Positions 1 through 13,226 of a stretch of DNA of 64,000 nt are shown piece after piece (the stretch's first letter is position 1; each line of letters opens with the position of its first letter). The notes below the pieces were generated by a model. The model was not told the origin of the DNA. It ran no database searches and worked only from the letters and a program-made list of their open reading frames with translations. The DNA lies in contig VZQC01007107.1 of NCBI GenBank assembly GCA_009823505.1, positions 111,940 through 175,939 on the forward strand. Direction: 5' to 3'. The translations under genes and the position numbers were made by a program. This DNA comes from Rhizomys pruinosus. Its lineage: Eukaryota > Chordata > Mammalia > Rodentia > Spalacidae.

Positions 1-160
1 TTTTTTTTTTTTTTTTGGTCTTTTTGAGACAGAGTCTCCCTGTAGCTCCAGCTGGTCTGGAACTCACTTTGTAGACCAGGCTGGCCTTGAACTCACAGAG
101 ATCCGCCAGCCTCTGCCTCCCAAGTGCTGGGATTAAAGGCATGTGCCACCACGCCTGGCA
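1..160 (-). repeat. B1 SINE, minus strand
   Basis: Starts with poly-T and continues with the reversed B1 body (GAGACAGAGTCTCCCTGTAG, then the 'accaggctggcc' core) to the reversed head 'ccaccacgcctggc'. It lies in an SFXN4 intron. Confidence 0.95.
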
Positions 161-357
161 AAAGGCAGACTTTTTGACTGCCTGCTGACGGCAGGCCTTG
201 GAGATACCTGGGAACTGCTGGTACAGGGTCACATATGGGTTTGGTTTGTGCCTTTGCCTCTCCTGTCCCAGCTTTTAGGGCCTTGGTGCTGAATTGCTTC
301 TGTAAGCTCTGCATTCCCCCCAGGCACTCCTCACTCTGTTTTGTTTTCCTTTTAAAG

Positions 358-408
358 GTGATTATGTCGATGATGACAACTAGGGGGCTGAAGTCCATTA
401 TACCGCAG
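358..408 (+). CDS. SFXN4: SFXN4 coding exon A
   Basis: This 51-bp phase-0 exon encodes VIMSMMTTRGLKSIIPQ. It follows a pyrimidine tract ending in AAAG and is followed by the donor GTAGCC. It aligns with the human block that includes 'KGIKSVILPQ'. It is the most upstream SFXN4 exon in the window. Confidence 0.85.
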
Positions 409-587
409 GTAGCCATTCTTTGAATTTTGTGATTTCTGGATTCTGTTATGCTTGAAACCAGAAAGTGATCAACTCATCTCTCATTCTATAGGTTTGCTTG
501 TATGGATACAGCACAGCCTTTACCATCATCAATGGGAATACAAGTTATGTGAGTATTGTGAACCCCAGGGAGATAGGACTTGGGTTT

Positions 588-624
<37 letters not shown>

Positions 625-3600
625 CTTGTGGGTTTTTTTTTTTTTTTTTTTTTTTTTGAGACAGGGTTTCTCTATAGCCCCAGCTGGCCCAGAACTCACT
701 CTGTTGACCAGGCTGGCCTTGAACTCACAAAGATCCGCCTGCCTCTGCCTCCCGAGTGCTAGGATTAAAGGCGTGCACCACCACGCCCCGCAGGATTTGG
801 GTTTTTTAAAAAGTTATCCTTTCAGGGCAGGAGAGATAGCTCTGAGGTTAAGAGCACTGGCTGTTCTTGCAGAAAACCTGGATTCAATTCCCTACACCCA
901 CATATGGCTAGCAACTCCAGTTCCAGAGGAATCCAGTGCCTCCTTCTGACCTCTTCCAGCATTGTATGACACAGGGGCACTTACACACATGCAGGCAATA
1001 CACTTATATACATAAAATAAAAATAGCAAAATATTTCTTTAAATTACCCTTGCTAAAAAACATATTAAAAAAAATTACCTTGCAGAGTAAAACCATATCC
1101 CGTAATGACATCCTTTTATTTTTTTCCTTAGGGGCTTGGATCAGTGGAGAAAGGATTGTTGGGAGCAGGAGCATTTATTTCTTCAACCTTCTATGGAGTA
1201 GGTGTTTTTATAACCTGTACTAATTTCACCTCTGTTGCTGTGATAAATACACTTGGACCAAAAGCAACTTAGGGAAGGAAAGGGTTTATTTCATCTTATA
1301 CTTTGAGGTTTCAGTCCATCATTGAGAGAAGTCAGAGTGGGAACTCAAGGCAGGAACCAGGAGGCAGGATTGCTTGCTATGCCTTGTAGCTTTACGTTTA
1401 GCCAGGGAACTCAGTCACAGCCAAGGAAGCACAGGAGGAATCATGGTGGATGCTTCTTGCTAGCCTGCTCACTTCTGGCTCTTGTTCATAGCTTTTTTTT
1501 TGGAGACAGGGTCTCTCTGTAGCTCCAGCTGTCCTGGAACTCACTATGTAGACCAGGCTGGCTTTGAACTCACAGAGATCTGCCTGCCTCTGCCTCCCAA
1601 GTGCTGGGATTAAAGGCATGCACTACCATGCCTAGCTCTCACCCAGCTTTTTTTACCTAGCCCAGGCCCATCTGCCTAGGGATGGCACTGTCCACAGTGG
1701 GCCGGGCCCTCCTACATCAATCATCAGACAAGACAATACCTCACAGACATAGCCACCAGCCAGTTTGATCTGGGAAATCCCTCAGTTGAGGGTCGCTCAG
1801 ATGACTTGAGGCTGTGTCAAGTTGGCAGCTGAGCTATTATCTTACCAAAAGGTAATTCTTGGGGCTGGAGAGATGGCCTAGTGGTTAAGAGTGCCAACCG
1901 CTCTTGCAGAGGACCCGGGTTCGATTCCCAGCAGCCACATGGAGGCTGAGAACCGTCTTTGACTCCAGTTCCAGGGGAATCCAACACCCTCTTCTGACCT
2001 CCGTGGCATTGCACGACACGGGTGCACAAACCTACATGCAGACAATACATTCATACACATACAAAAATAAAAAAAAATAAAAAATAAAAAGAAAAAGAAT
2101 TTGCTCTTAAAAAAAAAAAAGTAAGTCTTTTGATGATGCCAGCCAAGGAATACAGTCCATGGTTTGTACCTCAGAACCAAAAAAGGCTTTATTGCTTATA
2201 GTTACAAATTTGGTTTATGGGGCTGGAGAGATGGTTCAGTGATTAAGAGCACTGGCTATTCTTGCAGAAGACCCAAGTTAAATTCCCAGCACTCACATGG
2301 CTAACAACCATCTATAACTCCAGTTCCAGGGGAACCAATGCTCTATTCTGACTTCCACAGGCATTGTATAACACAGGTGTACTTAGACACACGCAGGCAA
2401 TATACTCATACACATAAAAAAAAAAACGAATTTTGGGCTGGAGAGATAGCCTAGTGGTTAAGAGTGCCGACTGCTCTTGTAGAGGACGCGGGTTTGATCC
2501 CCAGCACCCACATGACGGCTGAGAACCGTTTGTAACTCCAATTCCGGGAGAACTCCAGTTCCAGGGGAATCCGACACCCTCTTCTGACCTCTGAGGCATT
2601 GCACGACATGGGTGCACAGACCTGCATGCAGACAGTACATTCATACACATAGAAAATAAATAAAAAAAAAAAAAACAGGGCTGGAGAGATGGCCTAGCGG
2701 TTAAGAGTGCCGACCGCTCTTACAGAGGACCCGAGTTCGATCCCCAGCACCCACATGGCGGCCGAGAACCGTCTGTAACTCCAATTCCAGGAGAACTCCA
2801 GTTCCAGGGGAATCCTACACCCTCTTCTGACCTCCGCGGCATTGCACGACACGGGTGCACAGACCTGCATGCAGACAATACATTCATACACATACAGAAA
2901 TAAATAAAATAAAAAATTAAAAAACAACAAAAAAAACCAAAAACCAAATTTCATTTATGTTCTAACCCAAACAATTTAGAAAGTATAAATGGAAAATGTG
3001 CTACTGTAGCTGGTTGTGGCAGCACTCTGGAGGCAGAGGCAGGCAGATCTCTGTGAGTTCTAGGCCAAGTCTTAAGTTTCTAGGCAAATATGTAGGTTCT
3101 TCATCCCAGGAGTCAACCATGGGCCAGCAATACTGGGAAAAAATACATCAGTACTAAACATCTACAGATGTTTTTTTCTTGTCATTCCCTAAAAACAGTA
3201 CACTGTAATAACTACATCTACCATTTGTATTGAATTGGGTATTACAAGTAATCTAGAGGTGATTTAGGGGATGGAGAAAGATATGTCTGAGTTATATGCA
3301 AATTGGTCATTTTATGTAAGAGTTTTAAGCATCCACAGAAGTTGGTACCTGAGAGAAGTCCAGGCCCCAATCCCCAATTGATATGGAAGGATCAGTATAC
3401 TTAATGCTGTTTTTGGAAAAATTAGTTCATGCTACATAAACCCAATCTATAGGTTGTAACTTACTTTGGATGTTAGAATGCTGTCATGTTTTAACATGTA
3501 GACCTTAAGGCCAGGCTTGGTCTGCACGACCAAGCCTGGCCTTAAGGTCTACATGTTAAAACATGACATGATCCCAGCACTCAGGAGATTGAAGCAAGAG

Positions 3601-6600
3601 GGTTTTGAGTTCAAGGCCAGGCTGGTCTACATAGCAAGATCCTGCCTCCAACTATTAATTCATAATAATTAGAACTCAGAGGTAGACAAGTCTCAGTTTC
3701 CAGCCTGGCTCAAACCCTTCCCAGCTCTGGGAGTGGACAGAGAGATTTGTGTAACCTCTCTAAGCTCCATTACTTCTGGGTAGGCAGGGGACCACCTCAC
3801 GGTTGCAAAAATTAAAACAGACAGTGGGTGAGAATGCTGCTGCCATTTGCCCTGCACTGGGAACCAGGCTGCCCCAGCTCTGCTGCTGGGCTAGGTTCAC
3901 TGATTCTTGGGTCTTGTATAATGATTTTTATCTTCTTATTTTTCTAGTTAATCCCTTATGTGTTCCAAATGAAGTATCCCCTGGTAAACTATTGGCACAA
4001 AAGAGCCTTGACAGTCTTCTTTCTCGGTAAGCAGGAAGGGCTAGGAGTGTATAACCGGGCTGATCTTTGTGGACATTGAGCCTTCCTTCATCTCCAGAGG
4101 CCCTGGGTCCCTTGGCCACATTGTCACCCATGACAGCACCATTTGTATCCTGCTGGGTCCCCCTTGCCTGTTTTGTGTCTTGGGTTTCAGAAGTGACACA
4201 TTCTCTGTGGATACCCTAATTGTCAAAGGATGAACACAAACCTTCCCCATGCATCATTTTATATAGTCCTGACAACTTGTGGGCAGAAAATACTCTCTTT
4301 TACACTGGAGAAGACTTGTGGTACAGGGAGGTTAAGTAACTTGGTCAGGGCCACACTGTAGGCAAGTGGCAGTGCAGCTATCCAACCTCAGGCTGAAGCT
4401 CCAGACAGTGACTGAGGCTCACTGAGTGCTTTGAACTCTCCAGCATTCAGGTTTGTTATTTCATGTTTCACATTTAATCCTGGGAATCAAAGAAGTTTGA
4501 AAAATTGGCAGAAACATGTTGAAATTGGGTGGGTGAAACGTTACAGGCATTTGTTCTATCCTAAAATTGAGTGAATTTCAAGGATCATGGGGATTCTTAT
4601 AAAAATTGGACCAGAGATTGGCCGGGCGTGTAATCCCAGCACATGGGAGGCAGAGGCGGGCAGATCTCAGTGAGTTCAAGGCCAGCCTGGTCTACAGAGT
4701 GAGTTCCAGGACAGCTGGGACTAAAGGGAGACCCTGTCTCAAAAATACAAAAAAAAAAAAAAAAATTGGACCAGGGACATAGGATGAGCCTAAGGTGCTG
4801 GGAACTGATGCTGAGCTACAGTCAGCATCCAAGAATGGTTATTGGTTCTGGTCCTACTTCCATAGCCCTAGGAGAGAGCTTGGGTGAGCCAGCCTGTAGC
4901 ACATGAGTGCCGAGAGTCAGGAGAAGGCAGCTGCTTGTGCGCGGACCCTGGAAGATGTCCTCTTGCTGGCCTGAAACACTTGCTTTTTATCCACAGCCCA
5001 GATCGGCACAGTGAATGTTTTGGCATCCCGAAGTTTTGAGTACGTTCGAGGGATTAAGGTGATGGACAAGGAAGGCCGTGTCATAGGCTATTCCAGAAGA
5101 GCTGGCAGAAAGGTATGAAGCACAGTGGTCCTGAGCTATTCCTTGTCCTTGGGCACATGACTGCATTTTCTGTTTGAGATTCAGTAACCTACATGTCTAC
5201 CTTTCACTTTTCCCGCGTACATTCTCCCTGTCATTCGAGAAAGATTTTTTAGTTTGTACCTCGATATTTAAGGGATAGCGAAGTAGCCTGGGTTTGCCAG
5301 AGAAACAGAACCAGTGGGCTTGTCTGGACTGGTCAGAGGTTTCTGATGAGGAAGTGGCTCACAGGACTGTGGAGTGCTGACTTGGAACTCCATAGGGTAG
5401 GCCTGCAGACTGGGGACAGGAATAACTTCAGGCTGGAGGAAGAATTTCTTCTTTGGAAACCTCTTTATTTCCTTCCAAGCCCTCTTCTCCCTCCCCTTTC
5501 TTTCCCTTTCCTTTCCCTTCTCCCTCTCTTCTTTCTCTGTCTCTCTTTTTAAAATAGGGTTTTGCCTGGTAGCTCATGCCAGGCTCAAACTCCCAATCCT
5601 CTTGCCTCAGCCTCCAGGATGTTGGGCTCACAGGCCTGTTTCCCACATACTGACCCCTTCTCCCTCCTCCTCTTCCTTCCCTTTCCCCTAGTGTCTGTCC
5701 TACCTCTCTGTCTCTCCTTCTCCCTCTGTCTCTCTCTGTCTCTCTAGTACTATGGGTTGAATCAAGGGCCTCATGCATGCTAGGCAAGCACCCTGCTCCT
5801 AACCTATATTCCCAGCCCTTTATCGGGGTGGAGGTGGGGTGGGATATTTGTTATTTCAAGATAGTCTCTGTAGCCCAGGCTGGCTTTGAAATCACTCTGT
5901 TGCCAAAGTAAGCCTTGAACTTGTAATCCTCCTGCCTCAGCCTCTCAAGTAGCTGGTATCATAGGCCCATGTCACCTGGCCTGTCTCAGGTTTTGCTCTT
6001 AACATCGTCAACAGTTGGCTCAGGCCATAACACTGTGAGTGGTCTCATATTTAAGTCAGCTAATTATAGATTCTAACCATAGCAGATTACTCCCACGGCC
6101 TTTTTTTGGTCTCTGAAATAACTTTAGCTGAAACATTGAAGTGCGAGGGGCCAGTGAGATGGCTCAGCAGGTGAGGGCACTTGCTGCCCAGACTATCAGC
6201 TGAGTGAGGTCAATCCCCGGAACCCATAGGCTGGAAGAAGAGAACCAAGTCTCCTGGTTATTATCCTCTGACCTCCATGTGCACCCATACAGCCCCACTC
6301 TCCCATAATACATAAATAAATGAATAAATAAATGTAAAACAATTTTTTAAAAATCATAATGTAGGGGCTGGAGAGATGGCCTAGCCATTAAGAGCACCAA
6401 CTGCTCTTGCAGAGGACCTGGGTTCGATCCCCAGCACCCACATGGCGGCTGAGAACCATCTTTAACTCCAGTTCCAGGGGAATCCGACACCCTCTTCTGA
6501 CCTCCATGGCATTCCACTACACAGGTGCACAAACCTACATGCAGACAGAACATTCATACACATTAAAAAAAAAAATCATAATGTAAGGTAGCTGTGCCCA

Positions 6601-9600
6601 GATGAGATGGAGAGCAGGCGGTAAGGTACAGGTGGGCTTCTCTCAGTGTCAGCATATGGGACACCCTGAGCCATCGGGACATCTACTTTCCCCAGCATGG
6701 CAGGGGAAGAGAGGTCAGAAAGTCAGTGCAGTCAGTAAAAACACCGTGGAGCTCCTTACATACCTCCCGTAAGGCCTATCAATGATTGACAGGTCTGAAT
6801 TATAAACATCAGGCACAGGCAATAGTATTCTGCCGGACTGGCTAGAAGGTTGGCACCTTTTCTAAATGATTTACAATAGGGGCATAACATTAACAAGCCA
6901 CAGGAGAAGACTGCCAGAAAGAGAATGTCTTGTATTTGAAGTGAAGGTTCTGTGCCTTAAAAAAACAAACACTGAACATTTTTAACCTGGCTTTAGTGAG
7001 GTGTAACTTTTTTTTTTTTTGAGACCTGGTCTCCCTATAGCCCCAGCTGGCCTGGAACTCACTCTGTAGACCAGGCTGGCATTTGAACTCACAGAGATCC
7101 GCCTGCCTCTGCCTCCCAAGTGCTGGAATCAAAGGCATGCACCACCACGAAGGTCAGAAGAGGGCATCAGATTCCCCTGAAACTGGAGTTAAGACGGTCC
7201 TTAGCCGCCATGTGGGTGCTGGGAATTGAACCCTGGTCTTCTACAAGAGTAGTCACTGCTCTTAACCGCTGAGCCAACTCTGAAGCCCTGAGGTATAACT
7301 TCTATAGCATGGTAATTCACCCATGGCAAAGGTATAGTTCTACATTTTAGCCAGTTCTTTTCTTTTCTTTTCTTTTCTTTTCTTTTCTTTTCTTTTCTTT
7401 TCTTTTCTCTTTTCTCTTTTCTTTTCTTTTCTTTTCTTTTCTTTCTTTCCTTCTTTCTTTCCTTCTTTCTTTCCTTCTTTCTTTCCTTCTTCCTTTCCTT
7501 CTTCCTTTCCTTCTTCCTTTCCTTCCTTCCTTCCTTCCTAAGTATTTTGTTTATTTTTATTTTATGTGTATGAGTTTTTTTTTTTTTTTTGGTCTTTTTG
7601 AGACATGGTCTCCCTGTATCTCCAGCTATCCTGGAACTCACTCTGTAGACCAGGCTGGCCTTGAACTCACAAAAATCACCTGCCTCTGTCTCCCAAGTGC
7701 TAGGATTAAAGGCATGTGCCACCACGCCCGGCTTGTGTATGAGTATTTTGCCTGCATATATATAAGTGCACCTGTGTACAATGTCCATGGAGGTCAGAAA
7801 AGGGTGTTGGAGCCCCTGGAACTAGAGTTACGGAAGGCTGTCACGTTGGTTCTGAGAACTGAACCTGAGACTTTTTTTTTCTCGTCTTTTCGAGACAGGG
7901 TTTTCCTGTAGCCCAGCTGTCCTGGAACTCACTCTGTAGACCAGGCTGGCCTTGAACTCACAAAGATCTCTCTGCCTCTGCCTCCCAAGTGCTAGGATTA
8001 AAGGCATGTGCCACCATGCTGCCCAGCCTCTGAGACCTCTTTAAGAGCAGCCAGTGCTTTTGACTGCTGAGCCATCTCTCCAGCACCCCTCTCCCCTTTT
8101 TCTTTGAGGCAGGGTCTCACTATATAGCTGACTACCTAGAACTCACTATGTAGTTCAGGCTGGCCTCTAATTCAAAGAGCTCTGCCTGCCACTCCTTCCT
8201 TAGTGCTGGGATTAAAGGCACGTGCCAGCATACCCAGCCTCATTTTAGCCTGTTTAAATAGTTGTGTGACCATCTCCACTGTCTTATTATAGAACATTTC
8301 CAACCCTGATAATTTTCTCCCTTTCCATTCAGTCAGTCTGCTCTCATCCATTGCTCCAGAGAAACCCCGATCTGCCTCTTTTAGACATTTCATGTAGTTG
8401 GTTTTGGATGGCTTCTTTTGCTCTTGGAGTTGAGTCCATCTCTTACCGTGTGTCAACCATTGTTCCTTTTTTGTTGTTGTTTTTTGGGTTGAGACAGGAT
8501 CTTATGCAGCCTAGGCTGGCCTCAAACTTGCTAAGTAGCTGAGGACGACCTTGAACTCCTGGTCTTCCTGCTTCCACTTCTTGAGTGCTAGATTACAGGC
8601 CTGCCTCAGTAGTTCCTTCTTACTGTTTAGTAATCTAATCCAGCGATGGATGGGCCACATTTTGCATATTTGCTCTCCAGGTGATGGACATTGGGTTGTG
8701 CACACTCTGAGCTCTTAGGAATAGGCCACTCTGAACACTGACTGGCAGTTCTTTGTGCCGACAAGTTTTGCTTTTCTTTTCAACACAGTTTTCACTTCTG
8801 GTTGTTGGCGTTGTCATGAAGTGTTAGGGAAGCTGCAGAGTAGAGAGAAAACAGGTGTCTCCTCACTCCATTGCTGCCCAGCCCCTCCTGTGTGGCAGCT
8901 TTCAGCAGATAGGCTCAGGAGCCCCAAGGTCAGTCCCTGAGTTGCCTGCTCCCCAGGAGCCTCGGGCTTTGGGAATATCTTTAGGCCATCTTACCAGCAC
9001 AAACCACATTTCTGCAGGATGGCCAGTTTAAGGTGAAAAAAAAAGTTTGATGCCTTAAAGAAAAATTTTGTCTTTCTCTCAAGAATAAAGTGTCTGCAAC
9101 TGTGCGTAAGCACACACGTTCTTTTATGGTTTCCCTGTCATTGAAAGGCTTATTTTCCTTGGCTAAGATTTCAAAACTGCGTAACCAGCAATATCTGATT
9201 GTAATGAGGCACCTTGGATCAGATTTCAGGCTAGGGAGCATGGATTTCCCCCACTGGCCTCGTCAGCCAATCACTTGTCAACAGTGCTGAGTGTCCCTGT
9301 GCCTCCTGATGACGGCCGTCCTTTTGGAATGTGTTCCCATTACGCACGGGCAGATGGAGAGAGGCAGAGTTGCCCTGCCAATATGGAAACACCCTGTGCA
9401 CCGCAGCCACTGTTCCCTTCTGAATGCCAAGTGGTTTTATTCTGTACTTTTTTACTTAATGTGTATTTATTTTGTGTGTCTGTGTGTGTGATTGCGGGTA
9501 CGAGGGTGTCATGGCATTCGTATGGTGGTCAGAGCAGAGTTTTTGTAGTCCTCTCCTTCCACCATGTGGGTCCTGGAGATCAAACTCAGGTCGTCAGTCT

Positions 9601-12600
9601 TGGTGCTAGGTGCCTTTACCCACTGAACCATCTTGATGGCTTTTTTTTTTTTAACCTTGATTTTCTCTTCATTTCTTTGAGAATTTCATCTATGAATATA
9701 GTATACTTTTATCTTATCCTCACCCCTCACTCCTCTCCAGTTTCCAGTCCCCCCATGTCTCCCTCTAAAATACATGTTCTCTGCTATATTAATTAAGCCT
9801 ACCAAGTCCAGTTAATGTTTCCTGCATATACATGGGTGTAGGGCTGACCTGCTGGGTCTGGGGAAGCTATCTAGGGTCTTGTCCTTGAAAAAAACTGGCA
9901 CTTCCTTCCTTGGCAGCCACCCCTTGTCTGTAGGTCTTCAGCTAAGTGTATGGCCCTGTGAGCCTTTCTCCTATCCATACTGCAGTGTTGACTAGTGTGG
10001 TCTTGGGCAGGTAACCATGTTGTTGAGAGTTCATGGGTACAGGGTCCCTTTCATGTCTAGAAGACACTTGTTTCACAGCAATCCTCCTAGCCCTCTGGCT
10101 CTTAAAGTCTTTCTGTCTCCTCTTTCTTCCTTGATGTTCCCTGAGCCTTTGGTGTAGGGGTTGTTTTAGCAGCCCATTTGGGGAGGGGCACTCCATAGTC
10201 ACTTGTTCTCTACACTTCGGTCAATAGTATTAACTTTATATTCTTGAAACCATATATTTTTTTTTAATTTTATTTCTTTCTGTATGTGTATGAATGTACT
10301 GTCTGCATGCAAGTCTGTGCACCCGTGTCGTGCAATGCCGCGGAGGTCAGAAGAGGGTGTCGGATTCCCCTGGAACTGGAGTTCTCCTGGAACTGGAGTC
10401 TCAGACGGCTCTAGGCTGCCATGTGGGTGCTGGGGATCGAACCCGGGTCCTCTGCAAGAGCGTCGGCGCTCCTAACCGCTAGGCCATCTCTCCAGCCCCC
10501 ATTGAAACCATATTTGAAAACAGTCCTCTTGGGTCCTTCTGTTCTTGTGAGGGAAAGACAAAGGAGACAGCAGAGCTGCACATGAGTGTATCCAGTATAT
10601 CTTGCCTGCAACAGTGTGAACAGAGAAGGACCTGGATGGGCTTGTAGGCAGGTCTTAGAGAATGGACATAGGAGAAGGGAGCTCAGTTTGGCCTAGGCTC
10701 AGAACCCAGGGTCTCCTCCACGCTAGGCAAGAGCTACCCACTGAGCACACTCTTAGCCTGATAACACATTGGCTCCTTTATGTGTATGTGAGGGGTGGTG
10801 GTGCTGGGGATCAAATCCAGGGCCTTACACATGCTAGGTAAGGTCTCTACCACTGAACCGCAACCCCCAGCTCTTATCTTGGGCACAGGAGTGTGCTGTT
10901 TGTAGAACTGTATCTGCCCATTGATGGGGTCCTAAGATTAATGTGTGAGTCATGTATAGTTGAAATTTCCTTTCCACCTTCCTTAAGTTGCCCTTGTGGC
11001 ATGGTTTAGGCCTATAATCCATATAGTAAAGTACATGCTTAGATGGCTTAACATATAGAGTTGACATTTAATATATGGGATAGGGCACAGTATAGAAAGG
11101 ATGACAGATGCTGGGTGTAGTGGTGCACACCTTTAATCCCAGCACTCAGCCGGCAGAGGCAGGTGGATCTCTGTGAGTTCAAGGCCAGCCTGGTCTGCAT
11201 AGCAAGTTCCAGGCCACCTGGTGCTACCTAGTAAAACATAGTCTCACAAACAAAGGGGAAAATGGGGAAAAGGGGGTGGTAGAGAGACGACTCAGTGGTT
11301 AAGAGCACTGGCTGTTCTTGCAGAGGACTTTGGTTCAATTCCCAGTGCCCACATGGCAGCTAACAACCATCTGTAACTCCAGTTTCAAGGGAATCCAGCG
11401 CCTTCTTCTGGTCTCCCCTGGCACTGCATGACACGGGTGCACTTACATATGTGCAGACAATACACTTATACATATAAAATAAAAATAATATAATTTAAGA
11501 AAAGATGACAGGATGTTATAAACTAAATCCATGCCTGTACAAATATTTTTTGGTTTATTTTATTTTATTTTTTGAGATAGGGTTTCCCTATACTCCCAGC
11601 TGGCCTGGAACTTGCTATTTAGACTAGGCTGCCCTTGAACTCACAGAGATCCACCTGTTTCTACCTCCTGAGTGCTGTGACTAAAGACTTTCTGATTTTT
11701 TTTTTAACAAATATGCTTTTTTATTTTTTTTATCTTTTTATGTATATGAATGTACTGTCTGCATGTAGGTTTGTGCACCCGTGTCGTGCAATGCTGTGGA
11801 GGTCGAAGAGGGTGTTGGATTCCCCTGGAACTGGAGTTAAAGACCTTTCGTTCTCAGCTGCCATGTGGGTGTGGGGGATCGAACCCGGGTCCTCTGCAAG
11901 AGCAGTCGGCACTCTTAACCACTAGGAGGCCATCTCTCCAGCCCCAACAAATATGTTTTTGTAGCATACCATTTTTATTTTATTTTATTTATTTATTTTT
12001 TTGTCTTTTTGAGACAGGGTCTCCCTGTAGCCCCAGCTGTCCTGGAACTCACTCTGTAGACCAGGCTGGCCTTGAACTCACAAAGATCCGCTTGCCTCTG
12101 CCTCCCAAGTACTAGGATTAGACAGACAATACACTTATACATATAAAATATAAATAATATAATTTAAGAAAAGATGACAGGATTTATAAACTAAATCCAT
12201 GCCTGTACAAATATTTTTTGGTTTATTTTATTTATTTTTTTGAGATAGGTTTCCCTATACTCCCAGCTGGCTGGAACTTGCTATTAGACTAGGCTGCCCT
12301 TGAACTCACAGAGATCCACCTGTTTCTACCTCCTGAGTGCTGTGACTAAAGACTTTCTGATTTTTTTTTTAAACAAATATGCTTTTTTATTTTTTTTATC
12401 TTTTTATGTATATGAATGTACTGTCTGCATGTAGGTTTGTGCACCCGTGTCGTGCAATGCTGTGGAGGTCGAAGAGGGTGTTGGATTCCCCTGGAACTGG
12501 AGTTAAGACCTTTCGTTCTCAGCTGCCATGTGGGTGTGGGGGATCGAACCCGGGTCTCTGCAAGAGCAGTCGCACTCTTAACCACTAGGCCATCTCTCCA

Positions 12601-13189
12601 GCCCCAACAAAATGTTTTTTATTTTTTTTTTTTTTTTTTTTTTTTTATTTTTTTATTTTTTTGTCTTTTTGAGACAGGGTCTCCCTGTAGCCCCCAGCTG
12701 TCCCCTGAACCACTCTGTAGACCAGGCTGGGCCTTGAATTCACAAAGATCCGCTTGCCTCTGCCTCCAAGTACTAGGATTAAAGGCGTTGGCACTACCAC
12801 GCCCGNCCTGCTGCTTTTTTGTTTTTGTTTTTTTTTGACCACTTTTAAATTATAGCATGTGACAGCTGGGTTTGGACAGGTAGCCTTGCTTGGAGCTAGG
12901 GTCATGCCAGTGTACTCAGAGCTGGGCTTTTGGGGGATTTCCCTGCTGGTAGGGTGGGAATTGCTGGTGAGCAAATTCCAGAGGTTGTGTTGAATAACGA
13001 TATGGAGGGGCTGGAGAGATGGCTCAGTGGTTAAGAGCACTGGCTGTTCTTGCAGAAGATCTGGGTTTGAATACCATATGGTAGCTAACAACCATCCATA
13101 ATTCCAGTTCCAGGAGATCCAACACCCTCTTCTGTCCTCCATGGGCACTACATGACACAGATATGCTTACACACCTGCAGGCCTAACAA

Positions 13190-13226
<37 letters not shown>

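Noticed and set aside
7201..7788. 195-codon basic protein on the minus strand
   Set aside because: The Lys/Arg/Glu repeats come from the pyrimidine microsatellite and the ends from B1/B2 sequence.
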